Under the pieces are notes generated by a model that saw only the letters and a list, made by a program, of their open reading frames with translations, was not told the origin of the DNA and did not search any database. Below are positions 11,080 to 21,490 of a DNA stretch of 64,000 nt, in pieces. Source of the DNA: Ctenosaura bakeri (Eukaryota > Chordata > Lepidosauria > Squamata > Iguanidae); the NCBI GenBank assembly GCA_948474755.1, contig CAOLHI010000482.1:558001-622000 (forward strand), written 5' to 3'. Within the stretch, counting starts at the first letter, position 1, and every line of letters begins with the position of its first letter. Made by a program: the position numbers and the translations under genes.

Positions 11080-13835
11080 CAATGGTGTCTAGAGAACCAC
11101 ATGTTCCTTGGCCAAGTCTATGTATTTCTGCATTATATTTCATTAAAATAATCATTTTGGAAACTAAGGTGTTAAGAAGGAAAATAGAACATTTGAGATA
11201 AGAAAAAGAAAGTGATCAGCTGATAATAAAAAAATTACACAGGATGGCAAAGACCCTTAATTATGTGACCTTCCGCCATTCTTCTTTAATTTTGTTGTGT
11301 TGGTAGGTGATGCCACTCTTTTAGAGACCTGCATTTTGGAAGACAGATATTATTGCCTTGGTCATTTTCTGTGGGGTGAAATTTGGCATAAATACTCAGA
11401 AATGGAATGTTATTAAGCCTGAAAGTCAGCATATTTTATGTTTTAATATAATGATTTCACATCATAGTTCCTACTACCCACTCTCTGAAATAACAGCGTC
11501 TACTTACAAAATGGGTGCATTATTGATGGAGTGTGGTGGCTTTAGATCAAAATTACTGTGTGGTTTTCACGGCAAGGTTATTGTTCCCATCTGCACTGAC
11601 TTTTTTAAAAAAAATATGGCCAACAGATTTGTTGTGATGTTTTCAGCATATGGCGTGAATATCATACTTGACAGTTGACTTTAATTTGAATCCAAACTGG
11701 TCAATCAACATAGTTTGAATAGAAAGTCATAAAAGCTAAGAAAAGGAAACTCTTAAACCATAACGTGACTTGCTACATAGCCTTCAGCAAGTCTATTGAC
11801 CACTAATATGACTCCACCAATTTGGACTGCCTGGATTTTTGAAGTGCCTGATTTAGCATGCCTTGAACTTTGGAAGATTCAATCTTGTACAGTGCCAACA
11901 CATTTAGCAGAAATACCATGCTACTTCTCAGTTTTATGGATCATAGAAACATAGACTTTGAAGTGCCTTATCAAACACAAAGTCCTAGTTAGAGTTCACA
12001 CCTGATTCTATCTCAAACCCTTTCATTTACTTTTTCTGGCACTCCATGGTTATCTGTGGAACTCTCATTCAATACCACATTTCAAATGAGTTGGTTTTCT
12101 TCCTGTCAGGTTTTTTCTCTGCCTAGCTTTCACAACCATATACGGAAAGTGGAAATGCTATAGCATGGATGATTGTGATGTTGATATAGAATGATATGTA
12201 AGAGCTACCTAAATCTCCATATCCTGCTTCTAAATACTTCAGTGACAAGTACTTCAGCATATCTCTAGGCAACTTATTTCACAGCTATGCTGTTCTTAAA
12301 AGTATAATGCTCTCCCTAGTGTTTAACATTAATTTTCTTGATTGTAATCTGACCCCTCTTTTTGCCTTGTCCATGGAAGACAAGGAGAACAACTGATTCT
12401 CCTTTAGGCAATTGTTCACATTCCTCATTCTGGACATTTTTATGAAAGTGTCTCAGTATTGCCCAGCGAAATAAAGTCAGTTATTGTAGGATTTCTTTAT
12501 GCTGTCATATTCTCCATGCCACTGATTGCGTGTGTGTTTGAGCTTCTCTTTGGATTCCTTTCAGATTTTCCAATGACAAGAGCTAAAAACTGTGCTCCAT
12601 CAATGACCTCAGTAGTGGCAAACAGAGTTGAAACATAATCACATGCATATTTACTCAGAAGTAAATCCTACTGTTTCCAGAATTAGAATTTAGAATTATA
12701 GCCTTGGAAAAGTAACAGCTGAATCCTCTTCTAATTTCTTTCTTAATACAGCCTCATATGGCATTTACTCTCCCTGCAACAATATTATTATGTAGAATGA
12801 TGTTAATTCTGACTCCCCAGGATATTTCTTAGCACTGCTTTTGGGTAAACACATATAACCAGAACTTTGTTCTTACTTGAGGGCATTATATCACTTGCAG
12901 CCTCTTGTTCCCCAGTAAATCCGCTCTGAGAGGGAGTTGCTCCAGAGCAAAGCTGCTGGTTCTGGAGGCTGCAGAAAGAAGAAAGCCTCTTCGTGCAATT
13001 TTGGATATCTTTTGGATTTTCTTGAATATATCCTACCTATATCTGCTGTTTTCTCTTACCCATTTTCTAAGATCCTGCTGAGTTATGTGCTATGATCTCC
13101 CAAAATATTATCTGTCCCAATTTAGCATCATTCATAAATATTAGAAACGTACTTTCAGTTTCATCCTCCAAGACAAGGATTTTCTTAAAACCAGCAGTTT
13201 GTGCTCAGGAGCTCTGATTATCAAAGAGATTTTTTTTTCCTCCTAAATTTCCTCTGCCATTTCAATAAATGGCTCCAATACACCCAGGCATTGCTGTAAG
13301 AATATCTAAATACAGAAGACATGGGCAGGTGTACAATTAGTTACATATATACATGGGTCTTTGAATCATACTACCTTGTCTGAAGATTATATTTTGTTTC
13401 TGTTAACTAGTCAATCATTGCAATACCCAGAAATAAGCTAGGAGTATTATCTATTGATGGAGAAAACAATAATTTGGTTTTTGTACAAGTTGAAAATGTT
13501 CATATAATCTGCTTTCAGAAACTATTAACAAAAACAAAGCAATAATAGAAAATACTTTCTGTTCATGGGTCTACTGGCAAAAAAAATTGTCCAAACAGCT
13601 ATTACACTAAAAACATACAATTTAAAGGCAAATAATTAAACTACATGTATCAAAATACTCATTAATGAGGCACCAAAAATAAACTCTCTCACAATACAAC
13701 AAAGGGCTCTTTCATTTTACACGATTATAGCACTATGGTTCTACTTTGCCACCATGTCTGCATGCTATGGAATCATAGCGTTTACGTAGTTTTTTTCTAC
13801 TAAACAGAGGAGGAAGTTAACTTGCTTTCCACTGA
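11080..13835. other. Unassigned non-coding DNA
   Basis: No gene was recognised. A fragment resembling the palindromic 'aatcctat' repeat lies near 12640-12705. An open stretch with no ATG at 12881-13083 follows a pyrimidine/AG context but shows no recognisable protein. Confidence 0.4.
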
Positions 13836-14481
13836 ATTTAGAACAAAATTGAAAAACCAATTTTTCTAGAAGAAATTCAAGAAATGATAAAAAGACTTAT
13901 ACCAAATAAGTCTCCAGGAACAGATGTGACAGAATTCCTCAACAGAATTTTATATACATATTAGAGAGATATTGTTCTCATGATTACAGATTATTTTTAA
14001 ATAATATTCTGGAGGAAGCCTGACTTACTGAAACTTTGGCTTATTAAAACTTTCCAAAGGTCCATGGACTCTTATCATTCAGTATCTTTATCAAATAATC
14101 ACTGTAAGATCTTTGCATTTATCACCTAGCTTAAAATATAAGTTACTAATATTATATACACTGATCACTTTGGATACTTGACCCATAGGTATATTGCTGA
14201 CCTAGGCTGGCTGATATAACTGATTATTTTAAGTGTGGGGGTTCTCTATTGGTTCTAGAGCTTTCGATTGTCTTAATTGGCCATTCCTACTAAGTTCTTT
14301 CTTGTTTTATCAATAGCCCAAAATTTAAATCAGCAATTTCTGCAACTGATTCTCTATCACATGCTAAGGTACAGATTAATAATCTGGACTCTAGATCCAT
14401 TACAATAATGAATAATGCTTAACAAGAATGTCCACTATCCCCTTTTTTATTTTCTTTAGCAATCAAGTTTGTGGAGAATTA
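13836..14481 (+). pseudogene. Decayed L1-type LINE ORF2 relic, part 1
   Basis: Broken translations show an L1-like reverse-transcriptase order. 'EEIQEMIKRL' leads into 'NKSPGTD' (from 13895), then a YRPISLLN-like 'SMDSYHSVSLSNNHCKIFAF' (about 14060), and finally a weak CPLSPLLF-like block close to 14440. There are several stops and shifts. In intact L1 this region is the polymerase of ORF2p. The relic is interrupted by the MITE at 14482-14649 and resumes after it. Confidence 0.65.
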
Positions 14482-14649
14482 CCGTATTTGTTGGTGTGTA
14501 AGACTCTCTTTTTTTCCTGAAAAATACTGCTTGAAAATGGGCTGCATCTTATATGCTGGTGTGTCTCATATGCTAGCAAATAGTGTTTACCAGTGTATAA
14601 ATGGAGTGCATCTTATACACGGGTGCGCCTTATATGCCAGCAAATATAG
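14482..14649. mobile_element. Tc1/mariner-like MITE, 168 bp, TA TSD
   Basis: Both ends are flanked by TA (14480-14481 and 14650-14651). The TIRs are related: left 'ccgtatttgttggtgtgtaa', right complement 'ctatatttgctggcatataa'. 'cttatatgc' and 'cttatacac' motifs recur inside. It shares the 'ccgtattt...gtataaga' end type with the longer element at 54163. It is non-coding, inserted into the L1 relic and therefore younger than it. Confidence 0.7.
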
Positions 14650-14651
14650 TA

Positions 14652-14975
14652 CATTAGATCTGTACAGGTATTAAAGGGACTGAAGTCCAGAAACTGAATG
14701 ACCTCATTAGTCTTTCTGCTAATGATATGGTTTTGATGCTCAGTAAACCCATGGAGGCCCTTCAACAACTGAGGACTTTACAAAGTTACCTGGATTGAAA
14801 GTTAATTTTCAAAGTCTGATCTTATATGTTTCAGTATTTCCACTACTCAGATAGCCATTCCCTGGACATTAAATACCCTTTTAAACAACAAAACAGTTCA
14901 ATTATTTAGCAATGCAATAACTTAAAAAGCTAGCAAATGTTTTGAGGCCAATCATGGGATACTCTGGAAACAGAT
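14652..14975 (+). pseudogene. Decayed L1-type LINE ORF2 relic, part 2
   Basis: It continues the relic beyond the MITE. The broken frame near 14710-14830 reads like the FADD-containing motif block ('ANDMVLMLSKPMEALQQL'), followed by 'LKVNFQSLILYVS', which corresponds to the KINxxKSEIL region of L1. The FADD catalytic site appears degraded. It is non-functional. Confidence 0.55.
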
Positions 14976-15042
14976 ATTGCAAAATGTATTGTAAACTGCT
15001 TTGAGTCCTTTCAAGGAGAAAAATGGGATATAAATAAAGATG
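14976..15042 (+). repeat. L2-like LINE 3' tail fragment
   Basis: 'attgtaaactgctttgagtc' followed by 'gggatataaataaa' matches the generic 3' end of L2-group LINEs (conserved 'aaactgc...gagt...gata/taaataaa'). The compound microsatellite starts immediately downstream, as is usual for tail-seeded repeats. Confidence 0.6.
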
Positions 15043-15114
15043 CTATTACCACTACCACCACCACTACTACTGCTGCTGCTACTACTACTACTACTACTAG
15101 TAGTAGTAGTAGTA

Positions 15115-15164
<50 letters not shown>

Positions 15165-15165
15165 T
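15043..15165. repeat. Compound (ACT)n/(AGT)n/(AAT)n microsatellite with palindrome
   Basis: ACC/ACT, CTG, ACT, AGT and AAT trinucleotide runs follow one another. ACT runs directly into AGT, so 15080-15117 is a perfect 38-bp palindrome centred at 15098/15099. The poly-Tyr frame on the minus strand is an artefact of the repeat. Confidence 0.95.
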
Positions 15166-15274
15166 TAAAATGGTGGAGTGGTCTGGCATTGTTACATTGC
15201 CACTGTAATTTGGTTCTCCTAAAATTTTCTTATTTATCGTATATACTTCTGGTTTATCTTTGAGATTGTTTGAG

Positions 15275-15353
15275 ATATGTTCCTTCAAGTCGTTTCCAAC
15301 TTATGGTGACCCTAAGGTGAACTTATCATGCACTCAAACCACTATACCATGCT
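15275..15353 (-). mobile_element. Sauria-type SINE, internally deleted
   Basis: In minus orientation only the tail ('ccttcaagtcgtttccaact', 'ggtgaccctaaggtgaac') and the head ('actcaaaccactataccatg') are present. They join at about 15330, and roughly 150 bp of the body is missing. Confidence 0.8.
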
Positions 15354-15360
15354 GTTTGTC

Positions 15361-16000
15361 TGAGTTTTCAGATAAGACACTGAAAACTTGGCATAACAAA
15401 AATTAGAAGCCTATGTTTTTAGTAAATCCAGAATGGTTGGCGCTCTTATAGATTATTTTTTAGGGGTAGATGAGGATAGCTCTTCTAAAAGCCTGTTACG
15501 AAGCTTAGGGATTGCATCGTTTATTTACTTTGATAAACAAAAAGCAAGTGGAGCTATGGACACAAACTGAAAAACCATTACTTAATACTCAGTTGAATAA
15601 ATCCCATTTGTGAGAAGGAAGCTGCTTAAATCTATGAAATGTACTTATTCTAATCTAAAAGCAGCTCTTAGACTGTGGAGATATAGAAAAGAGGCTCTGG
15701 TGCCTGGCATTTCACTATGAGTTCCATCACACTGCCATCTGGATTTTCACCTAGAACACTTTAATGGAAAAGCTCTTGCTAAAGTAGGAACAAGTAAGAT
15801 GTGAAATATTTATGCTGCTACCCAACTACTTATACAGAATATGTGGATGAATCACTCTAGGGATTCAAATATAAATTGATTTACACAGTACTAGGTTGGC
15901 CATTTCACCAGGCAGCCACATATTAATACTTAAACTTTAAAAGAACTTGCCTTATTTGAAATTTTGTTAGGACAGATGGTTGGGTTAAGGGATTTATCTC
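15361..16000 (+). pseudogene. Probable continuation of the decayed L1 ORF2 relic
   Basis: Scattered frames ('KPMFLVNPEWLALL', 'QVELWTQTEKPLLNTQLNK') fit the post-reverse-transcriptase part of squamate L1 ORF2. Stops and shifts are frequent. The assignment leans on position after part 2. Confidence 0.35.
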
Positions 16001-16201
16001 CCATATGTATATACATACGTACATACATATGTCTCATTTTTATACGGGTCCCTCAAATAGTCTCAGAATAACACAGGAAACTGAAATTTACCCAGACAAG
16101 GAAAAATGGGATGGTATGTTTACTTTCCAAAAGTGTCTCTGCTTCAATAACAGAAAATATTAAAAATTTTACATAAATGGTGTTAATGGCTATCACACAT
16201 A

Positions 16202-16757
16202 GGCCCTTTCCACACGTGTATATAACACAGAGCAATGCGACCTCTAATGGAGTTCTTCCACACCTTGTGGTGCATTTGATCGCATTTATTTTTTCGTTTC
16301 CACACGTCAGTCCGCATAGGCACAGTCCGAACTGGCGTTAGTGAGCACTTTTTAAAAACCTTGAAAAATGTGGCTTTTCCCCCCGATGCGCGTTTTTGCG
16401 TACTTGCGGACGTGTGTAGAAGCGCAGATATGCACTGATTCGCCCATGAGATCAACAGAGGGCGGGACGTGGGCGTGGCCAGCTTCAGCAGTTGGCCCCA
16501 CCCCACAAAGAGCTGGATGCAATGACGCACGGAGCCATTTTTTAAAAAAACCTGACCAATCACAGACAAAGTGGGCGTGGTAAGGAAACGAGCGGGAGAT
16601 GAAATGCGAATACAGTGTGGATCTGCAGACACACGCTAGCATGGAACACGCTAGAGCCATGTGGAACATTAAAAAAAAAATCCGCCATTGCGCAGATACA
16701 AATAAAACCAGCCAGAACCGTTGCTACGCGATTTCGCAACCACGTGTGGAAAGGGCC
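16202..16757. mobile_element. CpG-rich MITE, 556 bp, perfect 17-bp TIRs (PIF/Harbinger-like?)
   Basis: The left end 'ggccctttccacacgtg' (16202-16218) is the exact reverse complement of the right end (16741-16757). ATA flanks both sides (16199-16201 and 16758-16760), suggesting a 3-bp TSD as in PIF/Harbinger elements. The interior (about 16300-16750) is unusually rich in CpG and 'gcg' motifs compared with its AT-rich surroundings. Long overlapping open frames exist on both strands, but none has transposase motifs, so it is non-autonomous. Confidence 0.75.
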
Positions 16758-16760
16758 ATA

Positions 16761-17726
16761 GACCACAGTCTTTCCCCTCTTTGCTGGCAAGGCTGGAAAA
16801 TGATACGTTCCTATAAATAGTTAGGACAGTTCTGTAGTAAAGTATCTAAATTCTAGGACACAATCTTTTCTGAAATAAATAATATTATTAACCAGCATCT
16901 TACAAAGATTCCACAACAGGTCCTCCTGGGATCTTTTTAAGAAGACAATACAAAGGCAACCCACAAATGCTTGTTTATTTATTCACAACTGCCAGACAAT
17001 CACCACTCAATTTTGGAAAGATTTAAAGGGGATAAGAAAGAATGGCAATTAGTTTTGTTTTAAAAATTAACCAGCAAATTCAAATAGCTGAAGGAAAGAA
17101 AGGAAAACACAGTTTTATTGTGATTTTAGATTGTTCTATTGAATATGTGGGGGAAAATAATGTTGAATTTCTGAAGGCTTTCAAATCTTTTTGGATGATT
17201 GTGTAAAGAAATGTTTTTGACATCTTTTATCTTTGCATTATGTGTGCCTTAATTGAAAAGTACTGCTATCCAGGAGGTGGTGTCAAATATTAAATTACAA
17301 TATAAAATCAGTTTTAAAATTATTTTTAAAAAATAAAAAAATAAACCAGGGAGGAGTACCTCTATCATAGTAAAGTTCATATTAAAATGAAAAATGAGAA
17401 GTATGTCATGTTTGTGTAGGAGCATAATAATTAGGAAATAATTAATCAATAGCTTAATAGCAGGCACATTGAATTAGGAAAAAGAGCAATGTGGCCAGGG
17501 AAAACAAGAAGGATGCTTATGCTTGCATCTGGATGCAGATAACAGGAAAATCAGCTTGTAGAACTTAGAATGACAGGAAGCCAAGTAGAGCAACAGTAGA
17601 TAGTAAAAGAGATAACTAACTGAGTAGGCTCAACAGGTGTGAAAGAGAGGTTGACTTTGTGGGTTTGAGTGTCCGGAATAGGCCAAACGAGGCCAAGGGG
17701 AGGGGGAATGACCACAAGAAATGAAC
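16761..17726. other. Unassigned AT-rich non-coding DNA
   Basis: No gene or repeat family was recognised. Poly-A/T stretches lie at 17300-17345. Confidence 0.4.
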
Positions 17727-17731
17727 TTTGG

Positions 17732-18329
17732 TGTCTAAGAGCCTCATAAAGCTTCATTTTAATATTAAAAATCACACCCCTAGGGAGGGATCTGGTATTA
17801 AAATTTGGGACTGCCTCTAGGGGCACGTGTAGTGCTTGTATGCTGACATAATAATATATTCATGTTCCTATACGCACGTATTTGGATTAGCCAATAATTA
17901 GCATTTCTTGCTTCTGTAATGGATGCTTAGCAGGGTATAATTTTTTTTTTATTCACTTATTTGTATCTCGCCTCTCCATATGGATCGAGGCGGCGAACAA
18001 CTTAGAAATAACATGTATTTCGATACATTTTTCTATACATGCCCCCAACAAGCTGGGTACTCATTTTACCGACCTACGGAAGGATGGAAGGCTGAGTCAA
18101 CCTTGGAGCCCGGCAGGATCGAACTCATAACCTTGTGGCTTGCAGTACTGGCATTTAACCACTGCACCACCAGGGCTACCTGTGTGTAGCCATTTTCTTT
18201 GGAGTAGTATATTTTTTGTGCTTGATGCACAACTGCTCCCCTCTTGTACAAGTGAAAATCATTTAATAAATTATTTACATTTTTTTGCTGCTAAAAACCC
18301 TGGTGTGATTTTGAATTAATGCGGTAACA
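17732..18329 (+). mobile_element. Solo LTR with nested SINE
   Basis: It starts TGTCTAAG and ends GGTAACA, flanked by a perfect 5-bp TSD TTTGG (17727-17731 and 18330-18334). CCAAT at 17891 and TATAA at 17936-17940 suggest a U3 promoter, and AATAAA lies at 18265-18270, about 60 bp before the 3' end. Without the SINE at 17941-18178 it is about 360 bp. No internal region adjoins it. This fits a compact ERV or Ty3/Gypsy-type LTR; the family was not determined. Confidence 0.8.
17941..18178 (-). mobile_element. Second-family tRNA SINE (squamate), inserted in solo LTR
   Basis: In minus orientation the right end is the complement of a tRNA-like head, 'ccctggtggtgcagtggtta'. 'gatcgaactc' is the B-box complement, followed by 'aagctgggtactcattttac' and a LINE-like tail complement 'gtatctcgcctctccatatg', ending in a poly-T (A-tail complement). 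It is the same family as 30284-30475 and 34407-34626. Confidence 0.85.
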
Positions 18330-18334
18330 TTTGG

Positions 18335-19389
18335 ACATTGCTTTAAGGAGCTATGGGTCACTAAGACCTAGGAGAAATAAGTGTAAATTACAGACAAGCA
18401 CTTTAATAAAATGTTTTCTTTAATAACATCATCCAACTTTAAAAAGTCTAAGAAAATAACATTTCATTAAAGACAAGCATGTATGGGGTAAATTTTTCAT
18501 TTCCTGCTCATGTTGAAGGCATTATCCATATTATTTAACCAGAGTTGAGAACATATAACAAGAGATATAAATGTTTTTTGTATTCTTATTTATAGTTCCT
18601 TGTTACCCCAATATCTTACCTTTTGCAAAACATTAGTAAGATTTATGGGAGTCTAGGGTAATTTCAAATTGTTGGACTGCTCATTTAAATCACGCTGCTG
18701 ACTCCATTCTCTTTCCTCATGTTAATCCAAGCAATGAAGATAAATCTGATATAACTCCTCAAATCGCCAGGGGATTTGTTTTCTGTCAGTGGGAATGTGA
18801 CTGCAAGGAGAAAGGAGGGAAGGAATAATTGTAAATATTATCATGGCAACAGGGCTTATAATAATTAACAGAGTGCTTGCTAAGATATTAACTTGCTTAT
18901 GTAAACTATTGGTAGTCGCTTGTGGTCAATTTCAGCAGCAAGAGAGAGGTGGGATGGAAGTTTTATTAAGAAACCAATATTTCACTATTATAGGTCCACT
19001 GATCAACATTCAAGCTGCCCACAGCCAACAAAAACGGGGAAATCCATACAGTAATATGGAATGGAACCAAAATGTTGGTTACAAGCCAATCAGAAAAATC
19101 AATATTAATGCTCACATCACCTTCTAGACTAATACTTTAGTTGAGAGAGAATTAGTAGTAAGACTGAATTGGCTTCAGTTGTGAATTTCCTTTTGATGTA
19201 GCCACTTTAAATAGCAGAATTTTAATATAATGTTGGTTCCAGCTAAATCCCAAGACTTCTTTTTGGTGCCAGAACAAGTAAAATACGTGAAATATGTCAT
19301 GTGAGTACAAGGATTTGCTGCAGGATCTGACCAAGGATCCACCTAGTTTTGCATTCCAATTCAAAGAATGGTCAATTGAATGTTCCTTA
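18335..19389. other. Unassigned non-coding DNA
   Basis: No supported gene. Open frames of about 60-95 codons here have no recognisable motif. Confidence 0.4.
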
Positions 19390-19406
19390 GAAAGTCAGAC
19401 GTTCAT

Positions 19407-19638
19407 AACAAGTATTATACAGTTAATAGTCAATGAAATATCATGTAACAAGTAAAGTAGAGATATATAGCAAACCATAGATATTAATATTTTATTGCGA
19501 TACGTGATATAATAGAGGGAATATCAATAATTGTAATCCAGAAAGGAAAGGAAGAAGCAAAAAAATTACATGTAAACACTGCAGAGATTACTGTTTGTTT
19601 TATTTGTTGAAACTTGAATAAAATTATTTTAAAAAAGG
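19407..19638 (+). mobile_element. 5'-truncated L1 3'UTR insertion with 17-bp TSD
   Basis: The body ends 'gaaacttgaataaaattatt' plus an A-rich tail, the typical squamate L1 3' end. The flanks 'gaaagtcagacgttcat' (19390-19406) and 'gaaagtcagaagttcat' (19639-19655) match at 16 of 17 bases, a target-primed-insertion TSD. Only about 230 bp of 3'UTR was copied. Confidence 0.8.
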
Positions 19639-19655
19639 AAAGTCAGAAGTTCATT

Positions 19656-21049
19656 ATAAACAGATGATTATGTCTAATATTAAGCTAGCAGAAACATTAT
19701 AACCATCAATTTTGCCATTGCTAGCACAATTGGCACTCATCTAATGAAGTCAAAATCTACAATAGGTTGTGAAATGCTTTATACAACAGTTTGAGGAACA
19801 TCTCATGGAACACCTTGTGGAATGCCTCATACCACACCTTGTGAAACAACCTCCCAAATGGCTTATGAAACAGTTTGTGCAAAGGGAATATAAGATCCTA
19901 CATACTGGACATTTTACCCTTTAAAAAGAAAAAGAAATTTTCAAAAAATACTCCTCTAGGAAGCATGAGAAGTCATTTTGTTACATCCCATCCACCACAG
20001 AAAGTAAATCAGCAGCATCTGGGGATGGGGCAGTCCGAAGATATTATTGGCCAAGTTTTTTTTTTTTAAAAAAAAATTATTTATTTTTTTAATAAGGGAC
20101 GTATTGAGGCCCCTAGGAGTGTCATAAACAGCCTTGAGGTCCCTGTGCAACCCACTGGCTGTACATAATCCACCTCGGGTTTATACTATATCGAGGCTTA
20201 AATCCTTCACATCAAATAGAGACTGATAAACATAGTTTATGTGCATTTGTCCAGTTTTATATAAAGATATCTAAACCCGTGACTAATCTACTTTGCAATT
20301 ATTATTTTCATACAGTGATTCTGCCTTTGAATTAAGCCTTGACACTATTCTGCAAAGACTAAAATACACATTGACTGATTTATAAATAACAGACCTAATT
20401 GAAACAAGAGACTAAAGCAAACATTATCAGAGGAAAATTCTCCAGCTCTTAAATTATGGGTCTCTTACATGCAGACGAGATGTACAGGACTGAGTAAGAA
20501 CTGTGTGTGCTGGCTGGAATGCCTGTGGTTATTAAAGATAAATTCTGTACTTTCAGAGTTCTGAGCCTGCAAACATTTTTTAAAGTGTTATCTCTGCTGC
20601 AAAGATTATAGCCTATAAAAATGAAGTAAGATAATATATTAATTCTTTGTCTCTTGGACCACTCCTATCCTTCCTACAAAGAAAACAATTAGCAACTGAT
20701 ATTTATTCTCAGAGGCACAATGATCACAATGTGATGACAGCAGCAACTGAAGCAGAGCTAAGAGTTCATCCTTCAGTATTTATTTATTTATTTACGTATT
20801 TATTTGTCTCTGATTTCTCAGATGCTCCAGGAAGCCAGTCAAATTCAGACATATCTTTGTAGCATGTATGGCCAAAGTACTGGCATTTATATTCTCATTA
20901 AGTGCATTCAGAATTTAGCACAATGACATCCAGATATATCTGCTACTGAGTGGCAGCTGTAAATGGTAGATTAATCAAATAGATCAGTGCAATGCAACGT
21001 TGTGCAAGTCTTCTCCTGTGTATGGGTGCATATGATTGCAGCAATGGAG
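19656..21049. other. Unassigned non-coding DNA with low-complexity patches
   Basis: A degenerate tandem-like motif ('caccttgtgg/caccttgtga') lies at 19800-19870. A T-then-A homopolymer stretch lies at 20055-20095, and (ATTT)n at 20778-20808. No gene was recognised. Confidence 0.45.
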
Positions 21050-21135
21050 CCTAGTGCTATACATACTTATTTGAAAGTAAGCCCAGTCTTTTATAGGGCT
21101 TGTTCTCAAGTAAATCTGTGTAGGACTATAGCCCA
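21050..21135. repeat. Palindromic 'aatcctat...taagccc' repeat, diverged
   Basis: 'gtgctatacatacttatttg', 'aagtaagcccagtct' and 'caagtaaatctgtgtagga' keep the order of the element at 4605-4692. Confidence 0.45.
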
Positions 21136-21269
21136 ATAAATGAATGCTACCCATATGAATTCATCAATAAGTTCAATTGAAATTTAGTGCAGTTTATTAC
21201 CCAGTAGACATGCTTATGATTATAGCCTTAGGCTGCAATACTACATATATTTAACTGGTAGTATGTGCC

Positions 21270-21490
21270 CTAAATACCCTAAAAGCACCAGATCCCACTG
21301 ATCTTGGAAACTAAGCAGGGTCAGCCCTGGTTAGTATCTGCATTCGAGACCAATGAATAGCAGGTGCTGTAACTTTATTTCAGAGCAAGGACTGGCAAAA
21401 CCACCTCTAAGTATATCTTGCCTAAGAAAACCCTATGAAATTCATGACATCACCATGTTAGCACATGACTTGAAAAACATACACACAGGG
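21270..21490 (+). mobile_element. 5S-rRNA-derived SINE with Bov-B-like tail
   Basis: 21276-21374 matches the 5S rRNA 3' half: 'cactgatcttggaaactaag', 'cagggtcagccctggttagt', a degraded box C ('tctgcattcgagacc') and 'caggtgctgtaac'. It then runs into the Sauria-type tail ('ggcaaaaccacctctaagta', 'gcctaagaaaaccctatgaa', 'gacttgaaaaacatacac'). The 5S 5' third is missing or unrecognisable. It is a SINE3-type chimera, not a functional 5S gene: it lacks a terminator and is mutated in the internal promoter. Confidence 0.85.

Noticed and set aside
12881..13083. Open stretch after a pyrimidine/AG context, possible exon
   Set aside because: It has no recognisable peptide and no good donor at its end. 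The hydrophobic second half is AT-driven.
15097..15288. Tyrosine-repeat protein on the minus strand
   Set aside because: It is a translation of the (AAT)n/(AGT)n microsatellite.
16183..16632. 149-codon minus-strand frame
   Set aside because: It lies across the CpG-rich MITE. Its openness comes from base composition, and frames are open on both strands.
19800..19870. Regular repeat array resembling a CRISPR or satellite
   Set aside because: The 'caccttgtg' units are few, degenerate and unevenly spaced, and the context is vertebrate.
21276..21374. 5S rRNA gene
   Set aside because: Only the 3' part is present, the internal promoter is mutated, and it runs into a SINE tail with no T-run terminator. 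It is a SINE.
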